Positions 1 through 11,105 of a stretch of DNA of 64,000 nt are shown piece by piece. The DNA is from Chlorocebus sabaeus (taxonomy: Eukaryota > Chordata > Mammalia > Primates > Cercopithecidae). The notes under the pieces are model-generated. The model made no database searches, was not told the DNA's origin, and saw nothing but the letters and a program-made list of their open reading frames with translations. The number at the start of each line of letters is the position of its first letter. The stretch's first letter is position 1. The stretch covers positions 70,527,133 through 70,591,132 of the forward strand of contig NC_132911.1 in the NCBI RefSeq assembly GCF_047675955.1, read 5' to 3'. Both the position numbers and the translations under genes were made by a program.

Positions 1-1240
1 CATAAGTAGAAAGCTGAAACTGGATCCTTTCCTTACTCCTTATACGAAAATTAATTCAAGATGGATTAGAGACTTAAATGTTAGACCTAATACCATAAAA
101 ACCCTAGAAGAAAACCTAGGTAATACCATTCAGGACATAGGCATGGGCAAGGACTTCATGTCTAAAACACCAAAAGCAACAGCAACAAAACCCAAAATTG
201 ACAAATGGGATCTAATTAAACTAAAGAGCTTCTGCACAGCAAAAGAAACTACCATCAGAGTAAACAGGCAACCTACAGAATGGGAGAAAATGTTTACAAT
301 CTACTCATCTGACAAAGGGCTAATATCTAGAACCTACAAAGAACCCAAACAAATTTACAAGAAAAAAACAAACAACCCCATCAAAAAGTGGGCAAAGGAT
401 ATGAACAGACATTTCTCAAAAGAAGACATTCATACAGCCAACAGACACATGAAAAAATGCTCATCATCACTGGCCATCAGAGAAATGCAAATCAAAACCA
501 CAATGAGATACCATCTCACACCAGTTAGAATGGCAATCATTAAAAAGTCAGGAAACAACAGGTGCTGGAGAGGATGTGGAGAAATAGGAACACTTTTACA
601 CTGTTGGTGGGATTGTAAACTAGTTCAACCATTATGGAAAACAGTATGGCGATTCCTCAAGGATCTAGAACTAGAAGTACCATATGACCCAGCCATCCCA
701 TTACTGGGTATATACCCAAAGGATTATAAATCATGCTGCTATAAAGACACATGCACACGTATGTTTATTGCGGCACTATTCACAATAGCAAAGACTTGGA
801 ATCAACCCAAATGTCCATCAGTGACACACTGGATTAAGAAAATGTGGCACATATACACCATGGAATACTATGCAGCCATAAAAAAGGATGAGTTTGTGTC
901 CTTTGTAGGGACACGGATGCAGCTGGAAACCATCATTCTCAGCAAACTATCGCAAGAAGAGAAAACCAAACACCGCATGTTCTCACTCATAGGTGGGAAC
1001 TGAACAATGAGATCACCTGGACTCGGGAAGGGGAACATCACACACCGGGGCCTATCATGGGGAGGGGGCTGGGGGAGGGATTGCATTGGGAGTTATACCT
1101 GATGTAAATGACAAGTTGATGGGTGCTGACGAGTTGATGGGTGCAGCACACCAACATGGCACAAGTATACATATGTAACAAACCTGCATGTTATGCACAT
1201 GTACCCTAGAACTTAAAGTATAATAATAATAATTTTTTTA
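1..1240 (+). mobile_element. L1 (LINE-1, L1PA-like) 3' part
   Basis: Non-LTR retrotransposon running off the left edge. It contains the C-terminal ORF2 (stop at 1003), a 3' UTR with the usual G-rich polypurine run (about 1050-1080), and an A-rich tail after about 1215. The 3' UTR carries a small local duplication of AGTTGATGGGTGC (around 1110-1145). The open ORF2 and low divergence suggest a catarrhine-age insertion. It sits beside older L1 sequence starting near 1250, so it may have inserted into it. Confidence 0.95.
2..1003 (+). CDS. L1 ORF2 protein, C-terminal part (partial, left edge)
   Basis: C-terminal third of the L1 ORF2 protein, the endonuclease and reverse transcriptase that copies L1 RNA into nicked chromosomal DNA. 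The frame is open from base 2 through 333 codons to the TGA at 1001-1003, so the first Met (143) is internal and not a start. The stretch covers the region after the reverse transcriptase domain and the cysteine-rich motif C-x3-C-x7-H-x4-C (residues 188, 192, 200 and 205 counting from base 2). It ends in the usual SLIGGN. I see no frameshift or early stop. Whether the whole element is intact cannot be judged, because ORF1, the endonuclease and the catalytic core lie outside the window. A few substitutions compared with remembered L1PA proteins suggest age, not current activity. Confidence 0.9.
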   Translation: MSRKLKLDPFLTPYTKINSRWIRDLNVRPNTIKTLEENLGNTIQDIGMGKDFMSKTPKATATKPKIDKWDLIKLKSFCTAKETTIRVNRQPTEWEKMFTIYSSDKGLISRTYKEPKQIYKKKTNNPIKKWAKDMNRHFSKEDIHTANRHMKKCSSSLAIREMQIKTTMRYHLTPVRMAIIKKSGNNRCWRGCGEIGTLLHCWWDCKLVQPLWKTVWRFLKDLELEVPYDPAIPLLGIYPKDYKSCCYKDTCTRMFIAALFTIAKTWNQPKCPSVTHWIKKMWHIYTMEYYAAIKKDEFVSFVGTRMQLETIILSKLSQEEKTKHRMFSLIGGN

Positions 1241-1249
1241 AAAATCACA

Positions 1250-1590
1250 AAGAGAAGGTATCTAGAACACATAAAATTGACAAAGGACTACTATCTAAAT
1301 TGCAATTTTTTAACTTCTGAAAATCACTTAAAAAGGCAATCCGTTGAAAATGTCCCAAAGACTTCGAGTGGGCAATTCAAAAGAATATTCAAATAGCCAA
1401 TAAACCTATGAATATATTCTATTTTCTTATTACTCAATTTCATTAGTAATAAGAAAATGCAAATTAAAGCAATTACGGAATATTACTGCACATCCACCAT
1501 CAAAATCTGACATTATATAGGTTTTTCAGGAATATGTTTCATTAGGAAATTTCCTACATTGTTCTTAGGCATATAAATCTCCAACTATAC
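1250..1590 (+). mobile_element. Old L1 fragment (L1M-like, ORF2)
   Basis: Diverged ORF2 sequence: the segment with 'attcaaatagccaataaacc' and the following 'aagaaaatgcaaattaaa' matches the late ORF2 region in many L1s. Stops and indels throughout. It lies directly downstream of the younger L1. Confidence 0.65.
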
Positions 1591-1935
1591 TTCATTCTTT
1601 TATTTACAATTGTTATATTCTATGAAGTTGCCACAAACACTGAATTAACCAATATTAAACCACTGCTGTTAGGGGAAACACAGGGTTAGATTTCTCAGAG
1701 GCTCTAATCACATTTTCATCAATCAATCAACTTATACCCTTGTTTTATGTGATTTTCTGTTTAAAGACACTTATTTAATATATATTCTTGATTTCTAAAC
1801 CTTGAACTCATGTCCAACAGCAGTAAAACTCATTCATGAATGAAGCTTAACTAATAAGACCTTTATTTTCTTCAAAGACACCTCACAGTTTCTTGCACTT
1901 AGAAACTCTAGACTGCACTTCAGCACTATACTTGA
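1591..1935. other. Unassigned AT-rich sequence
   Basis: No gene or recognisable repeat. AT-rich with short ORFs only. Confidence 0.5.
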
Positions 1936-1942
1936 GGGCCAT

Positions 1943-2611
1943 TTTTTTAATTATTATTATACTTTAAGTTCTGGGGTACATATGCAGAATGTGCAGTTTC
2001 GTTACATAGGTATATACGTGCCATGGTTGTTTGCTGCACTCATCAACCCGTCATCTATATTAGGTATTTCTCCTAATGCTATCCCTCCCCTAGTCCCCTA
2101 CCCCACAACAGGCCCCAGTGTGTGATGTTTCCCTCCCTACCTCCATGTGTTCTCATTGTTCAGCTCCCACTTATGAGTGAGAACATGTGATGTTTGTTTT
2201 TCTGTTTCTGTATTAGTTTGCTAAGAATGATGGTTTCCAGCTTCATCCATGTCCCTGCAAAGGACATGAACTCATCATTCTTTATGGCTGCATAGTATTC
2301 CATGGTGTATATGTGCCACATTGTCTATTACTGATGGGCATTTGGGTTGGTTCCAAGTCTTTGCTATTGTGAATAGTGCCGCAATAAACATACGTGTTCA
2401 TGTGTCTTTATAGCAGAAAGATTTATAACCCCCTGGGCATATACCCAGTAATGGGATTGCTGGATCAAATGGTATTTCTTGTTCTAGATCCTTGAGGAAT
2501 TGCCACACTGTCTTCCACAATGGTTGAATTAATTTACACTCCCACCAACAGTGTAAAAGTGTTCCTATTTCTCCACATCCTCTCCAGTATCTGTTGTTTC
2601 CGAAGGCCATT
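1943..2611 (-). mobile_element. 5'-truncated L1 (L1PA/PB-like), inverted
   Basis: Reverse complement of an L1 3' end. The poly(A) side is at about 1943-1965, the 3' UTR follows, then ORF2 C-terminus (about 2170-2607), where it is truncated at the same Cys-rich motif. The flanks share GGCCATT (about 1938-1944 and 2605-2611), a probable short target-site duplication. It is in opposite orientation to the L1 at 1-1240. Confidence 0.9.
2398..2607 (-). pseudogene. L1 ORF2 C-terminal fragment
   Basis: Minus-strand reading frame encoding the ORF2 segment with WRGCGEIGTLLHCWW and PAIPLLGI. It is part of the 5'-truncated L1 at 1943-2611. The N-terminal residues of the open frame beyond 2607 come from flanking DNA, so this is a relic with no complete product. 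Confidence 0.85.
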
Positions 2612-2950
2612 GTAAACAGTGTAACAGCCAACAAAAGCACCACAAAGCAGAAAAAGTGGCACTAATAGACATATAACAACACTTGTTTACAGTAAGAAAA
2701 TTAAAACAAGAAGGCAAAGTTTTGCCTCATTCTATCTCAACCAGGAATGTGTACATCATGCAACTCAAATTTTTTTTCATTCTGCACGCATAATCTCCAG
2801 ATGACCACAAAAGCACAGTGAGTGTTAATTTGGGGGTTGCAAATTAATTCTATCAAGTAAGAGAATTTGCAGATACATAATTCACAAATAATGAGGATAG
2901 ACTGTACTTTGAAAAACTGGCATTTAGAATAATTATTGTAGTAAATTTGA
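2612..2950. other. Unassigned sequence
   Basis: No gene and no repeat I can name; AT-rich. Confidence 0.5.
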
Positions 2951-2954
2951 AAGA

Positions 2955-3303
2955 GAGCATATTCTGTGACCCAGCATTTCTTTCCTAGGTGTAAACTCTA
3001 CAGAAATTTTTTCACATAGTGGTTGAAGTCATGTACAAGTTTATTTATAGATTATTCATGATAGTAATAGTCCTAATCTGGAAACAAACTAAATAGACAT
3101 CCATGAGAATAGGTAAATATATTGTAGAATTTTTACATAATTGGAATACTATATAGCAACAAGAGATTTTAAAACTCCCACTGCATGGAGCAATATGAAT
3201 TTCACTATGAATTCAACAATGTTGAATAAAATATGATATACATAATGTAGTGTTGAAAGAAAGAATACTCACTATATGATCTCATCTTATAAAACATTAT
3301 AAA
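2955..3303 (+). mobile_element. Old L1 fragment (L1M-like, ORF2 end)
   Basis: Diverged copy of the late ORF2 segment: 'acccagcatttctttcctagg', then 'ggaaacaaactaaatagacatcc' and 'ggaatactatatagcaac' in L1 order. Ends where a younger L1 3' end begins. Confidence 0.75.
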
Positions 3304-3622
3304 GTAGATGGAGCTGGAGGCTATTACCCTTGGCAAACTAATGCAGGAACAGAAAACCAAATACTGCATGTTCGCACTTATAAGTGGGAGTTAAATGATA
3401 AGAACTTATGAGTACAAAGAAGGAAACAACAGACACTGGGGTCTACTTGAGGGGAAGGGTGGGAGGAGGGAGAGGAGCAGAAAAGATAACTCTTGGGTAC
3501 TGGGCTTAATGCATGGATGATGAAATAATCTGTACAACAAACCCCCATGACACAAGTTTACCCGTGTAACAAACCTTCACCTGTACCCCCAAACCTAAAA
3601 TAAAAGTTTAAAAACTAAATAA
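3304..3622 (+). mobile_element. 5'-truncated L1 3' end (L1PB/L1MA-like)
   Basis: Begins at the ORF2 end ('gatggagctggaggctatt'), continues through the G-rich 3' UTR (about 3440-3480) and ends in an A-rich tail with AATAAA-like words at 3598-3620. Confidence 0.9.
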
Positions 3623-3870
3623 ATAAAATAAAACATTTTAAAGTACTTTACTTTTTATTGAAGAATAAATAATAATAATAAATAATATACTGGTGGTAAC
3701 ACCATAAAGAAAAGCAAGGGAGTTATTACAATAATTATTTTAAATGTGCCTACAGGTTTCATATACTTTTCTGTGTGTAAGGTACACTTTACAATAAAAA
3801 GAAAAAGTAAATATTTTTTAAAGAGTAATAATGCTCCCCAAATAAAATTAATGAGTCACCACCCCCAACC
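3623..3870. repeat. AT-rich low-complexity sequence
   Basis: A/T-rich with several AAT repeats around 3668-3690. No gene. Confidence 0.6.
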
Positions 3871-3879
3871 TCTGGCAGT

Positions 3880-4246
3880 TGGGCCCCCTTCGTCAACCTC
3901 ACACATTGCCTCTTAAATCAGTCACACTTCCCTCTTTCTTCCAACTGTTAAATTTGTTTGTCCACATCAATCCAGCAGTTCACAGCTCTTCCTGTCAACC
4001 TGGCCACGTAAACCTGGTCCAAAATATACCTGCATCTCACCTACTCAACCAATCCACTCCCAAAATCTGTTTATAATATTGCTCAACTAAACACCTTTCT
4101 CCCAATTCACTGACTCCACCCACACCGTCAAACCCGGGGTGTCACCCTCCTTCACCTCATGGCCTCTAAAACTAAACATGTTACAAGCCCAATTCCATGA
4201 AACACCTCTTACCAACCCCTTCCCTCTCTGCCAGCGCTGCTCACCA
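3880..4246 (+). mobile_element. Class I ERV internal region, left part (env-like, degraded)
   Basis: C-rich, purine-poor sequence typical of some class I ERV internal regions. It continues after the MLT2-like LTR at 4247-4627. No long frame survives. Family not resolved. Confidence 0.5.
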
Positions 4247-4627
4247 TGTATATATATATATATGGGAGTTTATTAAGTTTTACCTTACATGATCACAAGC
4301 TCCCACAGTAGGCTGTCTGCAAGCTTGAGGAGCAAGGAGAGTCAGTCCGAGTCCTAAAACAAGAATTTGGAGTCTGATGTTCGACGGCAGGAAGCATCCA
4401 ACATGCGAGAAAGATGTAGGCTGGGAGGCTGGGCCCATCTCTCCTTTTCACATTTGTCACTGACAGCTGATCAGATGGTGCCCACCAGATTAAGGGGTGG
4501 ATCTGCCTTCCCCAGCCCACTGACTCAAACGTTAATCTCTTTTGGCAACACCCTCACAGACACACCCAGGATCAAGACTTTGTATCCTTCAATCCAATCA
4601 AGTTGACACTCAGTATTAACTATCACA
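4247..4627 (-). mobile_element. MLT2A-like LTR (ERVL), solo
   Basis: Read on the minus strand it starts TGTGATAGTTAATACTGAG and ends near the (TA)n at 4249-4262, with an AATAAA-type signal ('cttaataaactccc' on the minus strand). The layout matches HERV-L LTRs of the MLT2A type. It interrupts the ERV internal sequence, so it inserted later. Confidence 0.75.
4249..4263. repeat. (TA)n microsatellite
   Basis: Seven TA units at the 3' edge of the MLT2-like LTR. Confidence 0.9.
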
Positions 4628-5429
4628 GCACACAATTCCCTCAACTGCAACCTTTATCCCTCTGCCCTGTCAGGACAGCAATGGCTATTAACAAAAACCC
4701 GTTTTCTTCTCTCTCCAAAACCAAACACCTTTTGCCTCCTCCCTCACCAACATTCCCTATCAGGCCCTCCCAGGGGCTACCCTTGCTAGCAGCTGTTCAC
4801 TTTGGAAAAACAAAAAGTTGGAACAAAAAGGCTGTCCAGGATTCCACCCCCATCTTCTTATGGCTTGCTACCTTCAGTTACAACTTTTGCCTGTCAAACC
4901 CCAGTCTTATCTGTGCGAAACAAACGCTTATCTTTGCCTGCCGGCAGGTGGGTCAAAAACATACACCCTGGTGTTTCAATCTCTAAACATTAGACCATTC
5001 AGGGTCCTTTAGTAATCCCTATTTCCCCCTTCTCCACACACACCAAGCAACCTATACACTTCATTCCCCTGTTGACAGGACTAAACATCTCTGCTGCACT
5101 CAGCATTGGGATAGCAGGTTGCCCCGTTCTTAGAGCCCCCAATATTCCTCCTCCTAATACTAATAATTAGCCAATGTATACACACCTTCATATCCTGCTT
5201 TATCTCCCAAAGGCTGAACTCCCTTGTCCAGACAGCCACCCAGAAACACAGTGATACCATCCTTCTCCTCCACCAAGTCCAGTATCAGCGCCTCCAGGAA
5301 AACAACTCTGAAGTCGGACACCCACTGCTTCAAAACCCAAACCCTGATTACAGAGCCCCTATTCAGGAGAAAGCAGCCAGATAATCAACAATGCCCCTCT
5401 TCCTTTTATGCTAAAGTAGAAGGCTAGAA
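4628..5429 (+). mobile_element. Class I ERV internal region, right part (env C-terminus relic)
   Basis: Continuation of the C-rich retroviral internal sequence up to the LTR at 5430. Several short open stretches alternate between frames, so the reading frame is broken by indels and stops; no product is possible. A purine-rich stretch just before the LTR (5412-5429) is where a polypurine tract would sit. I infer env from its position immediately before a 3' LTR and from a hydrophobic, Gly/Ala-rich segment near 5090-5130. The family is not identified. Confidence 0.55.
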
Positions 5430-5880
5430 TGTTAGTCCAAATGTACCATTTTGTAAGCCCCCTGCCATTCCTCAGACCTTGGTCAAAGTGAAACATCCCA
5501 CAGGGGTTCGGGCCGTGAGAAACACCCTGCCTAACCACCAGACCACAAGCCGGACAAAGACACAGCTGAAGAAACATTCTTATCAGACCCTACCGGCCAA
5601 AGGTCTGAGGAACATCCTATCACATCCCACCTGAAAAGGGGCCAAACCACCTGATCATAGGAACGTCTTATCAATATCTTGCCAGGCAGCAAGCCATACT
5701 GCCTAGACCCCTCCTGCCCATACCGATAAATACCCCAGCCTGTAAGTGGCGGTGGACTCTGGCATTAACCTGGTCCCCCACTCCGTAGGTGTCTGCAATA
5801 TACCTGTGTTATTGTTGAGCCACCGCGTGTGTGTGTGTGTGTGTGTGTGTGTCTTTCTTTAACCCTCACCTTCCCTTCAA
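5430..5880 (+). mobile_element. ERV 3' LTR (class I)
   Basis: Starts TGTTAGTCC after a purine-rich tract. It has a TATA-like GATAAATA near 5724 and an R/U5-like stretch (about 5740-5825), then a (GT)n run. It closes the degraded internal region at 3880-5429, giving the 3' half of a provirus; no 5' LTR is visible in the window. Confidence 0.6.
5826..5854. repeat. (GT)n microsatellite
   Basis: About 13 uninterrupted GT units at the end of the LTR. Confidence 0.95.
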
Positions 5881-6537
5881 AACCTAATAGATGGGACAAG
5901 ATCTTCCTACAGAGAGACTTAAAAAGCCTTTCCTAATGTTTAAAAGATTACCACCCAAGAGCATACATCAATTCACTAGACTTTTCCTAATATTATACTT
6001 GGGTTAGGAGGGCTTTATCACATCGCTAGAAGAAAATATACTTGATGAATAGAGCATATTTACACCTATTCATGAAAATGGAAGTTACCAAATAAGGTTA
6101 TATTGGTCAATCTAAAGACGGATCCTGAGCCTTTTGGCTTAAGCTCACACATGGGAATTACAGCAGTCATTAAACTAACCAAAACCGTAATCTCAGCTCC
6201 AAAAGTTAATGCATGAAATTGCATCTGACAGAATTATCTAGAACCTTTTATCCAGAAGCATACTACTGAGAGCTCTAAGCACCCTGGAAAACAAACATCC
6301 AAAGTAGAGCTGTCTGAACAACAATGTCAAAGCCCCAAATGGTAAAACAAAATAATCCTCACAGTAACAAACTTGTCTTTAAGGTAAGGGACAGGAGTCT
6401 GACTTGGTTTTTGCTCATCATATTCAGTGGTGAGGACTTTCGTCTATTCATCCAGAAGTTCGCCTCTGCCCCTCTAGAGATGAGCGTCCTTGAGCTAAAT
6501 ATGTGACTTCCCTTGTCTCTAGTTTTCTCATATATGA
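5881..6537. other. Unassigned sequence
   Basis: No gene or repeat recognised; ORFs here are short and unsupported. Confidence 0.5.
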
Positions 6538-7576
6538 TGCTGAGAAACAATAAAATCCTAAATCGCCGAACCCTCTTGAATGAATGAATGAATCCCCCAA
6601 CCCTATTGGCCAAGAAGACCCCAGATGATCTTAAAACTGATTTCCTAGCCCTGAGAAAATGAGAGATTGAATACACTTCTTATATACCCCTCTCGCTAAT
6701 GGCCCTTAGGCTTTCTTCCCTAAAAGTTAAGTAGAAAGCAGCCCTTTTGAAAGACTCTTTCCACTGTTGATATCAACCAACTGCCTGATGCTCCCCCTTC
6801 CTCTTGCATTTGCCACACTACAATCCACCAGCATTCCTTCCTGATGAGAAACCACCAACCACACTGTTTCTGGGCAGTTTACAGAGGACGTGCAATGAGG
6901 GTTTTTGTGTCCTCTGCTTCACCCTTTGATGTCAGAGCACCAAAAACTCCATCTCTGTATCATACTAAGGCCGTAATTTTTTTAACCTAGAACCCACAGA
7001 AAGGCATGAAGTTCCATTGTGCATGTGTTTGTTTCTCCCTTCATAAATATTAATGACTCCTTGGCTCACGCCTGTAATCCCAACGCTTTGGGAGGCCAAA
7101 GAGGGCAGATCACCTGAGGTCAGGAGTTTGAGACCAGCCTGGCCAACATGGTGAAACCCCGTCTCTGCTAAAAATACAAAAATTAGCCAGGCATGGAGGT
7201 ACACGCCTGTAATCCCAGCTACTTGGGTGGCTGAGGCAGGAGAATCCCTGCAACTCGAGAGGCGGAGGTTGTGGTGAGCCAAGATTGTGCCACTGTACTC
7301 CAATCTGGGCAACAGAGCAATACTCTGTCTCAAAAATAAATAAAAATAAATAAATATTTGAGACTCTTCTTACAGCTTATTGAATATGTATATTTGGCCA
7401 CTCTGTCCTGCATAAATCCCTGTTTTACTCTTCCAACCCCCAAGGTGTCTGTTTCCGGCTGGAGACTGGAGGTTAAGCTTCCTAGCCTGTCAGAATGGCT
7501 GCCCTGCAGGCTGCAACCCTTTATAAGAAATAAAGCTTTCCTTTCTAAATTTGAATTTCATCTTTTTTCAGTTGAC
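6538..7576 (+). mobile_element. ERV LTR copy 1 of a family seen twice here, split by an Alu
   Basis: About 745 bp once the Alu (7063-7351) is removed. It shares its whole length and order with 22579-23573, e.g. 'ttttgtgtcctctgc', 'cataaatatt', 'agcctgtcagaatgg' and 'ccctttat-agaaataa'. CATAAATA (7042-7049) could be the TATA box and AATAAA (near 7528) the poly(A) signal. I do not know the family name with confidence. Confidence 0.7.
7063..7351 (+). mobile_element. Alu (S-like), 5' truncated by about 13 bases
   Basis: Starts at GGCTCACGCC instead of GGCCGGGCG. Both monomers are present, with an (AAAT)n tail. Imperfect target-site duplication AAATATT-GACTCTT on both sides (7045-7062 and 7352-7368). 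Confidence 0.95.
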
Positions 7577-8645
7577 ATGATAGAGGGTTCAGGCCAGCAG
7601 ACGTCTACATTCTTTTCCAGTGCTGAGATTCTCTGAAACCTAGACCCATGTGTTTTTAAAGAAGGAGATCTCTTCTCCTTAACTCTCCACCTGCAGATGC
7701 ATCTGCATTTAAGTGATACATGACCTGACAATCAAAGGAAATTTTAGGATCAAAAAGCAATCAGAATCTCAAAGGAATTACTCTAATTATATATAATATC
7801 ACCTTATATAAATTGACTTTAAATGGAGGTTGTTATCCATATATCCCTCGGCATGGAAAGCAGAAACCCAGACCTCACCTCAGGGGACCAAAAGGCAGAT
7901 ATGATTAAGTTGAAAGAAAACCTCACGTTTGATGTATAATCACTTTTCATAAAGTTTCTGAAGGGTCTTTTTTCCAACCTGCTTCTCGATGTCCCTTCTG
8001 ACACTTGGCAGAGGAGCTCATTTGGCTTCCAGAAGTACAGGTTGACATTTGTAATCTATGTTTCTGATTATAATGCTAAATGTGAAGAAATAAAATCAAT
8101 GACCTTTGATTTAAGTGGATCCATAATCATATCCAGTTGCCTGATCTGCTTACCGCAACAGCTACAGATTACAAGTTTCACTGCACCCCTTCAAAAGCAT
8201 TAGTAGAGTGATTAGGTCAGAAGCCTCAACAGTTAATGGCTTACTGCATCACTTTCCTGTTAGCACTGGCCTGTGGGTTCTGTGCCTCAACATTGGGTCT
8301 AGGTGAAGAGAAACTGACCCTGAAACGGAATCTCCGAACTTCACAGCCTACTGGAACTAGCAAGTACAGAAGAAGTGATTTTTTAAGGGCCTATGTGGAG
8401 ATCGATGTCAAATCTACTTTGCTGTTTTAATAAACTGTTAGAATTGAGGATCAAATGATCCATGAATGCTTTGGACTTGTTTAGATCATATCTCCTCAAA
8501 TTTGAAATTCTTCATCACACTAAGCCCTACTCCCTTCCAGAAGTTACCTATCCTAAGAAAGTCCTGATGGGATTCTTTATTTTACTAAAGAGAAAAGATA
8601 TTCTAGATGGAAATTCCTTAGCTTTGATTGCAAGACTGATGCTAA
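7577..8645. other. Unassigned sequence
   Basis: No gene or named repeat. The small ORF near 8236-8430 has a hydrophobic start but no splice, codon or family support. Confidence 0.45.
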
Positions 8646-8649
8646 CTGA

Positions 8650-8890
8650 CAACCACTGAATGCTTACAATGCCAGGCACTGTGTTTAGTGTTTCACATGC
8701 GTTCTCTCATGTAAAACTTGTAACAAGTCCAAGTAGTTGATACTATTGTGAATCCTCACTTTGCAGATAAGGACACTAAAGCACAAAGAGATTAAGTTGT
8801 CTTCCCAGGATCACACAGGAAGGAAGTGTTGAGTCTGGGACTCGAGCCCTGGCATCCAGACACCATGTAACAGTGCACATCTTTTCAAAA
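8650..8890 (-). mobile_element. MIR
   Basis: tRNA-derived mammalian-wide SINE: 'tgccaggcactgtg' at the left, then 'ttgcagataaggacactaaa' and 'gatcacacaggaaggaagtg', the MIR order read in reverse complement. Near full length. Confidence 0.9.
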
Positions 8891-9319
8891 CATCTCTACA
8901 CATAGTGTAACATTCTTGTTTCCAGTCCTGTATTATAGCAAATATGATTTGGGTTACCATCTCAACCTTTAGAAATTCCCTTTCTCCAAGAACTGCCTCC
9001 TTACCACCCACAACGGGGGTAAGGAGTACCCCCATTGACTCCTCCCATTGACTCTACCCTTCTGATCATAGCTGAGTGGGTCATGAGTGAACATCCAACT
9101 AAGCCGGGTCAATCAGAACCTCTCTCAACAATTTAAACAGAAAGCCAAAGTCCCAGAGCATTAAGAACTGATTCACATTAAAGGCCAAGTTCTGGAGTGA
9201 GGATGGAGTTGCTGAGGTTCCCAGAGCCGCCTTGCTTAGCCCCTTCCTGCATTCTGGTTATTTGGGTTTTCTCCCCATGAGTTTTCTTCTCGTTAATCTA
9301 AGTTCAAGAGTCCTAACTA
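8891..9319. other. Unassigned sequence
   Basis: No gene or repeat recognised. Confidence 0.45.
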
Positions 9320-9485
9320 AAACATAGTCATTTATTCATTGAACAAACATTTTGAGCATCTATTATGTGCCAGGCACATAGTTGAAAATATAGTGAGTAG
9401 AGGCAAACATTAAAACAAGTAACCACATAAATGGTTATGTAGTTACCAGTTGTGAAAAGTGCTATAGCAGATAAGTATGGCTGCT
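9320..9485 (+). repeat. Fragment of an ancient interspersed repeat (family X of this window)
   Basis: Starts 'tcattgaacaaacattttgagcatc' then 'tgtgccaggcaca', 'gtgaaaagtgctatagcag'. The same word order recurs at 11106, 13098, 30125, 48125 and 54370. It is a common old mammalian repeat whose name I cannot give safely. Confidence 0.55.
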
Positions 9486-9514
9486 ATAAAAGGCTCCTGG
9501 AAGGGGAATTACTT

Positions 9515-9605
9515 TTGTCATAAATGAGATCCTGAATGTAAAGTACTTAGCCCAGGGCTTGGCTCTTGAAAGGCTTTCAGTGTACATTCTTTGTTCAAAT
9601 TACTT
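9515..9605 (+). mobile_element. MIR 3' fragment
   Basis: 'gtaaagtacttagcccagggcttggc' matches the right end of MIR. Confidence 0.5.
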
Positions 9606-11105
9606 CTAAATAATAGTTCTGGCACAATGCCTTCCTGGTTGAGGCCAATATCATACCAAACTACTCTAATTGGCTGCTAATTTACTCTCTGCCTTTAGTT
9701 TCTACTGCTATATTATTATTCCCAAAATATCTCTTTCATTATGCTGCCTATTTGTTTCCCATGCCAAAGAATTTGGACTGTTTTCTGTAAGCCAACCTCA
9801 GGTCTCAGATGGAAGAAGCATAGACAGGCAAGACGGGTGGTCACCTGCACCCCTACTCCAGCGGAAAATAAAGATGCTTGTACCACCAGGGGAAGGGGGA
9901 ATGGAGGCCAGGAAGGTCACTACAGCAATCATTATTTCCATTGAGTTAATTAAGGAATTCTGTAGTCCAAGCTGCCCAGCTGGGTAGGGGAGGTGAGGAA
10001 GGAAGGGGAGAGGACAGGTAAGTCCATTCATCTTCAGCACTGAAAAGACAGCTTTGATCACTCAAGCAAATTTTTACAGAGATGGTCATTCAATGAAAAT
10101 GCTCTGCCATCTCCTCCATCTCCCTCCCCAGAGCTCCAACAGGTATGTGCTGTGTTGAGACATTCTTTGTTGGGGAGCCCACCAGATGTCACTCTGCCAT
10201 TTTCTCGCCTCTTGCTTTCTTTCTTGTCTTTCATCTCTCACTCTAAAGTATTTTGTAACATTTAGTGTGGCTAGACAAGACAACAATCAATGATACAAGG
10301 ACCTAGCTGGTTTACAATAGGAGTGATTGCTACAGGAAATCGGGTTTATTCCTGGAAAGGATAATTAAGGCATAATAGCGTTATTTTATGAATCATACCA
10401 TCCTGGGTGAAAGTAAAGCACACCTTATTAAAAAAACATTACTGTTCATAAAACCAAATCCAAGTCTGCCCCTGAAGAAGTAGTGAGTTTGGTGGAAAAA
10501 CACTCCTCTCCTCTCTGGAGAAATACTATGAAATGACCCAGGATCGAGAAAATGTGCTTATAAGCTAACACTTAGGTGTCAGCTTCCCTGGTGATCAACT
10601 TTTCTTTCCCCTCCAATTTTTAAATATAAGTTAAAAGCAATCCTTTGAGAAAGTTCACCAGATATGGTAGAATTAAGGCAACATTCCTTGCCTCCATTCT
10701 GGCCTGTCCACCCAGCTCATTCATTTTGTGTTGGGCACCTCTCATCCTAAGTCCAAAAGCCTCTGCTGTCTTCCTTATCACCAATCTGAATTCTGGCAGG
10801 TAGAGAGGACGTTTGTCCATGGGTTCATGGCATTTGTATTCCAGCTGCACGCTCCCCCGTCCTCCCATCACTGACCCTTACATTCTGGCATCCCTTCTTC
10901 AGGATGCCAAGTGAAAAGGATTTAGATATTCTCAAAGACTTTCTCTGGTGAATGACAGTTTCAAAAGCTATGATGCATTTTTTTTTTTTTCATCCTTGAA
11001 GCCCTGGGGAGCCTGACAGAATAAAGTGCAGACACTTTAGAAAGGATAAATGCCACTCAAGATAGATCTCAAAATAAACCCATAGCTTTAAGACTAAGGG
11101 CAGGA
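9606..11105. other. Unassigned, largely repeat-free sequence
   Basis: About 1.5 kb without a repeat I can name. There is a T run (10979-10992). ORFs up to 105 codons occur on both strands without any family signature. Confidence 0.45.

Noticed and set aside
8650..8890. tRNA-like or coding signal
   Set aside because: It is a MIR; such SINEs derive from tRNA but are not tRNA genes.
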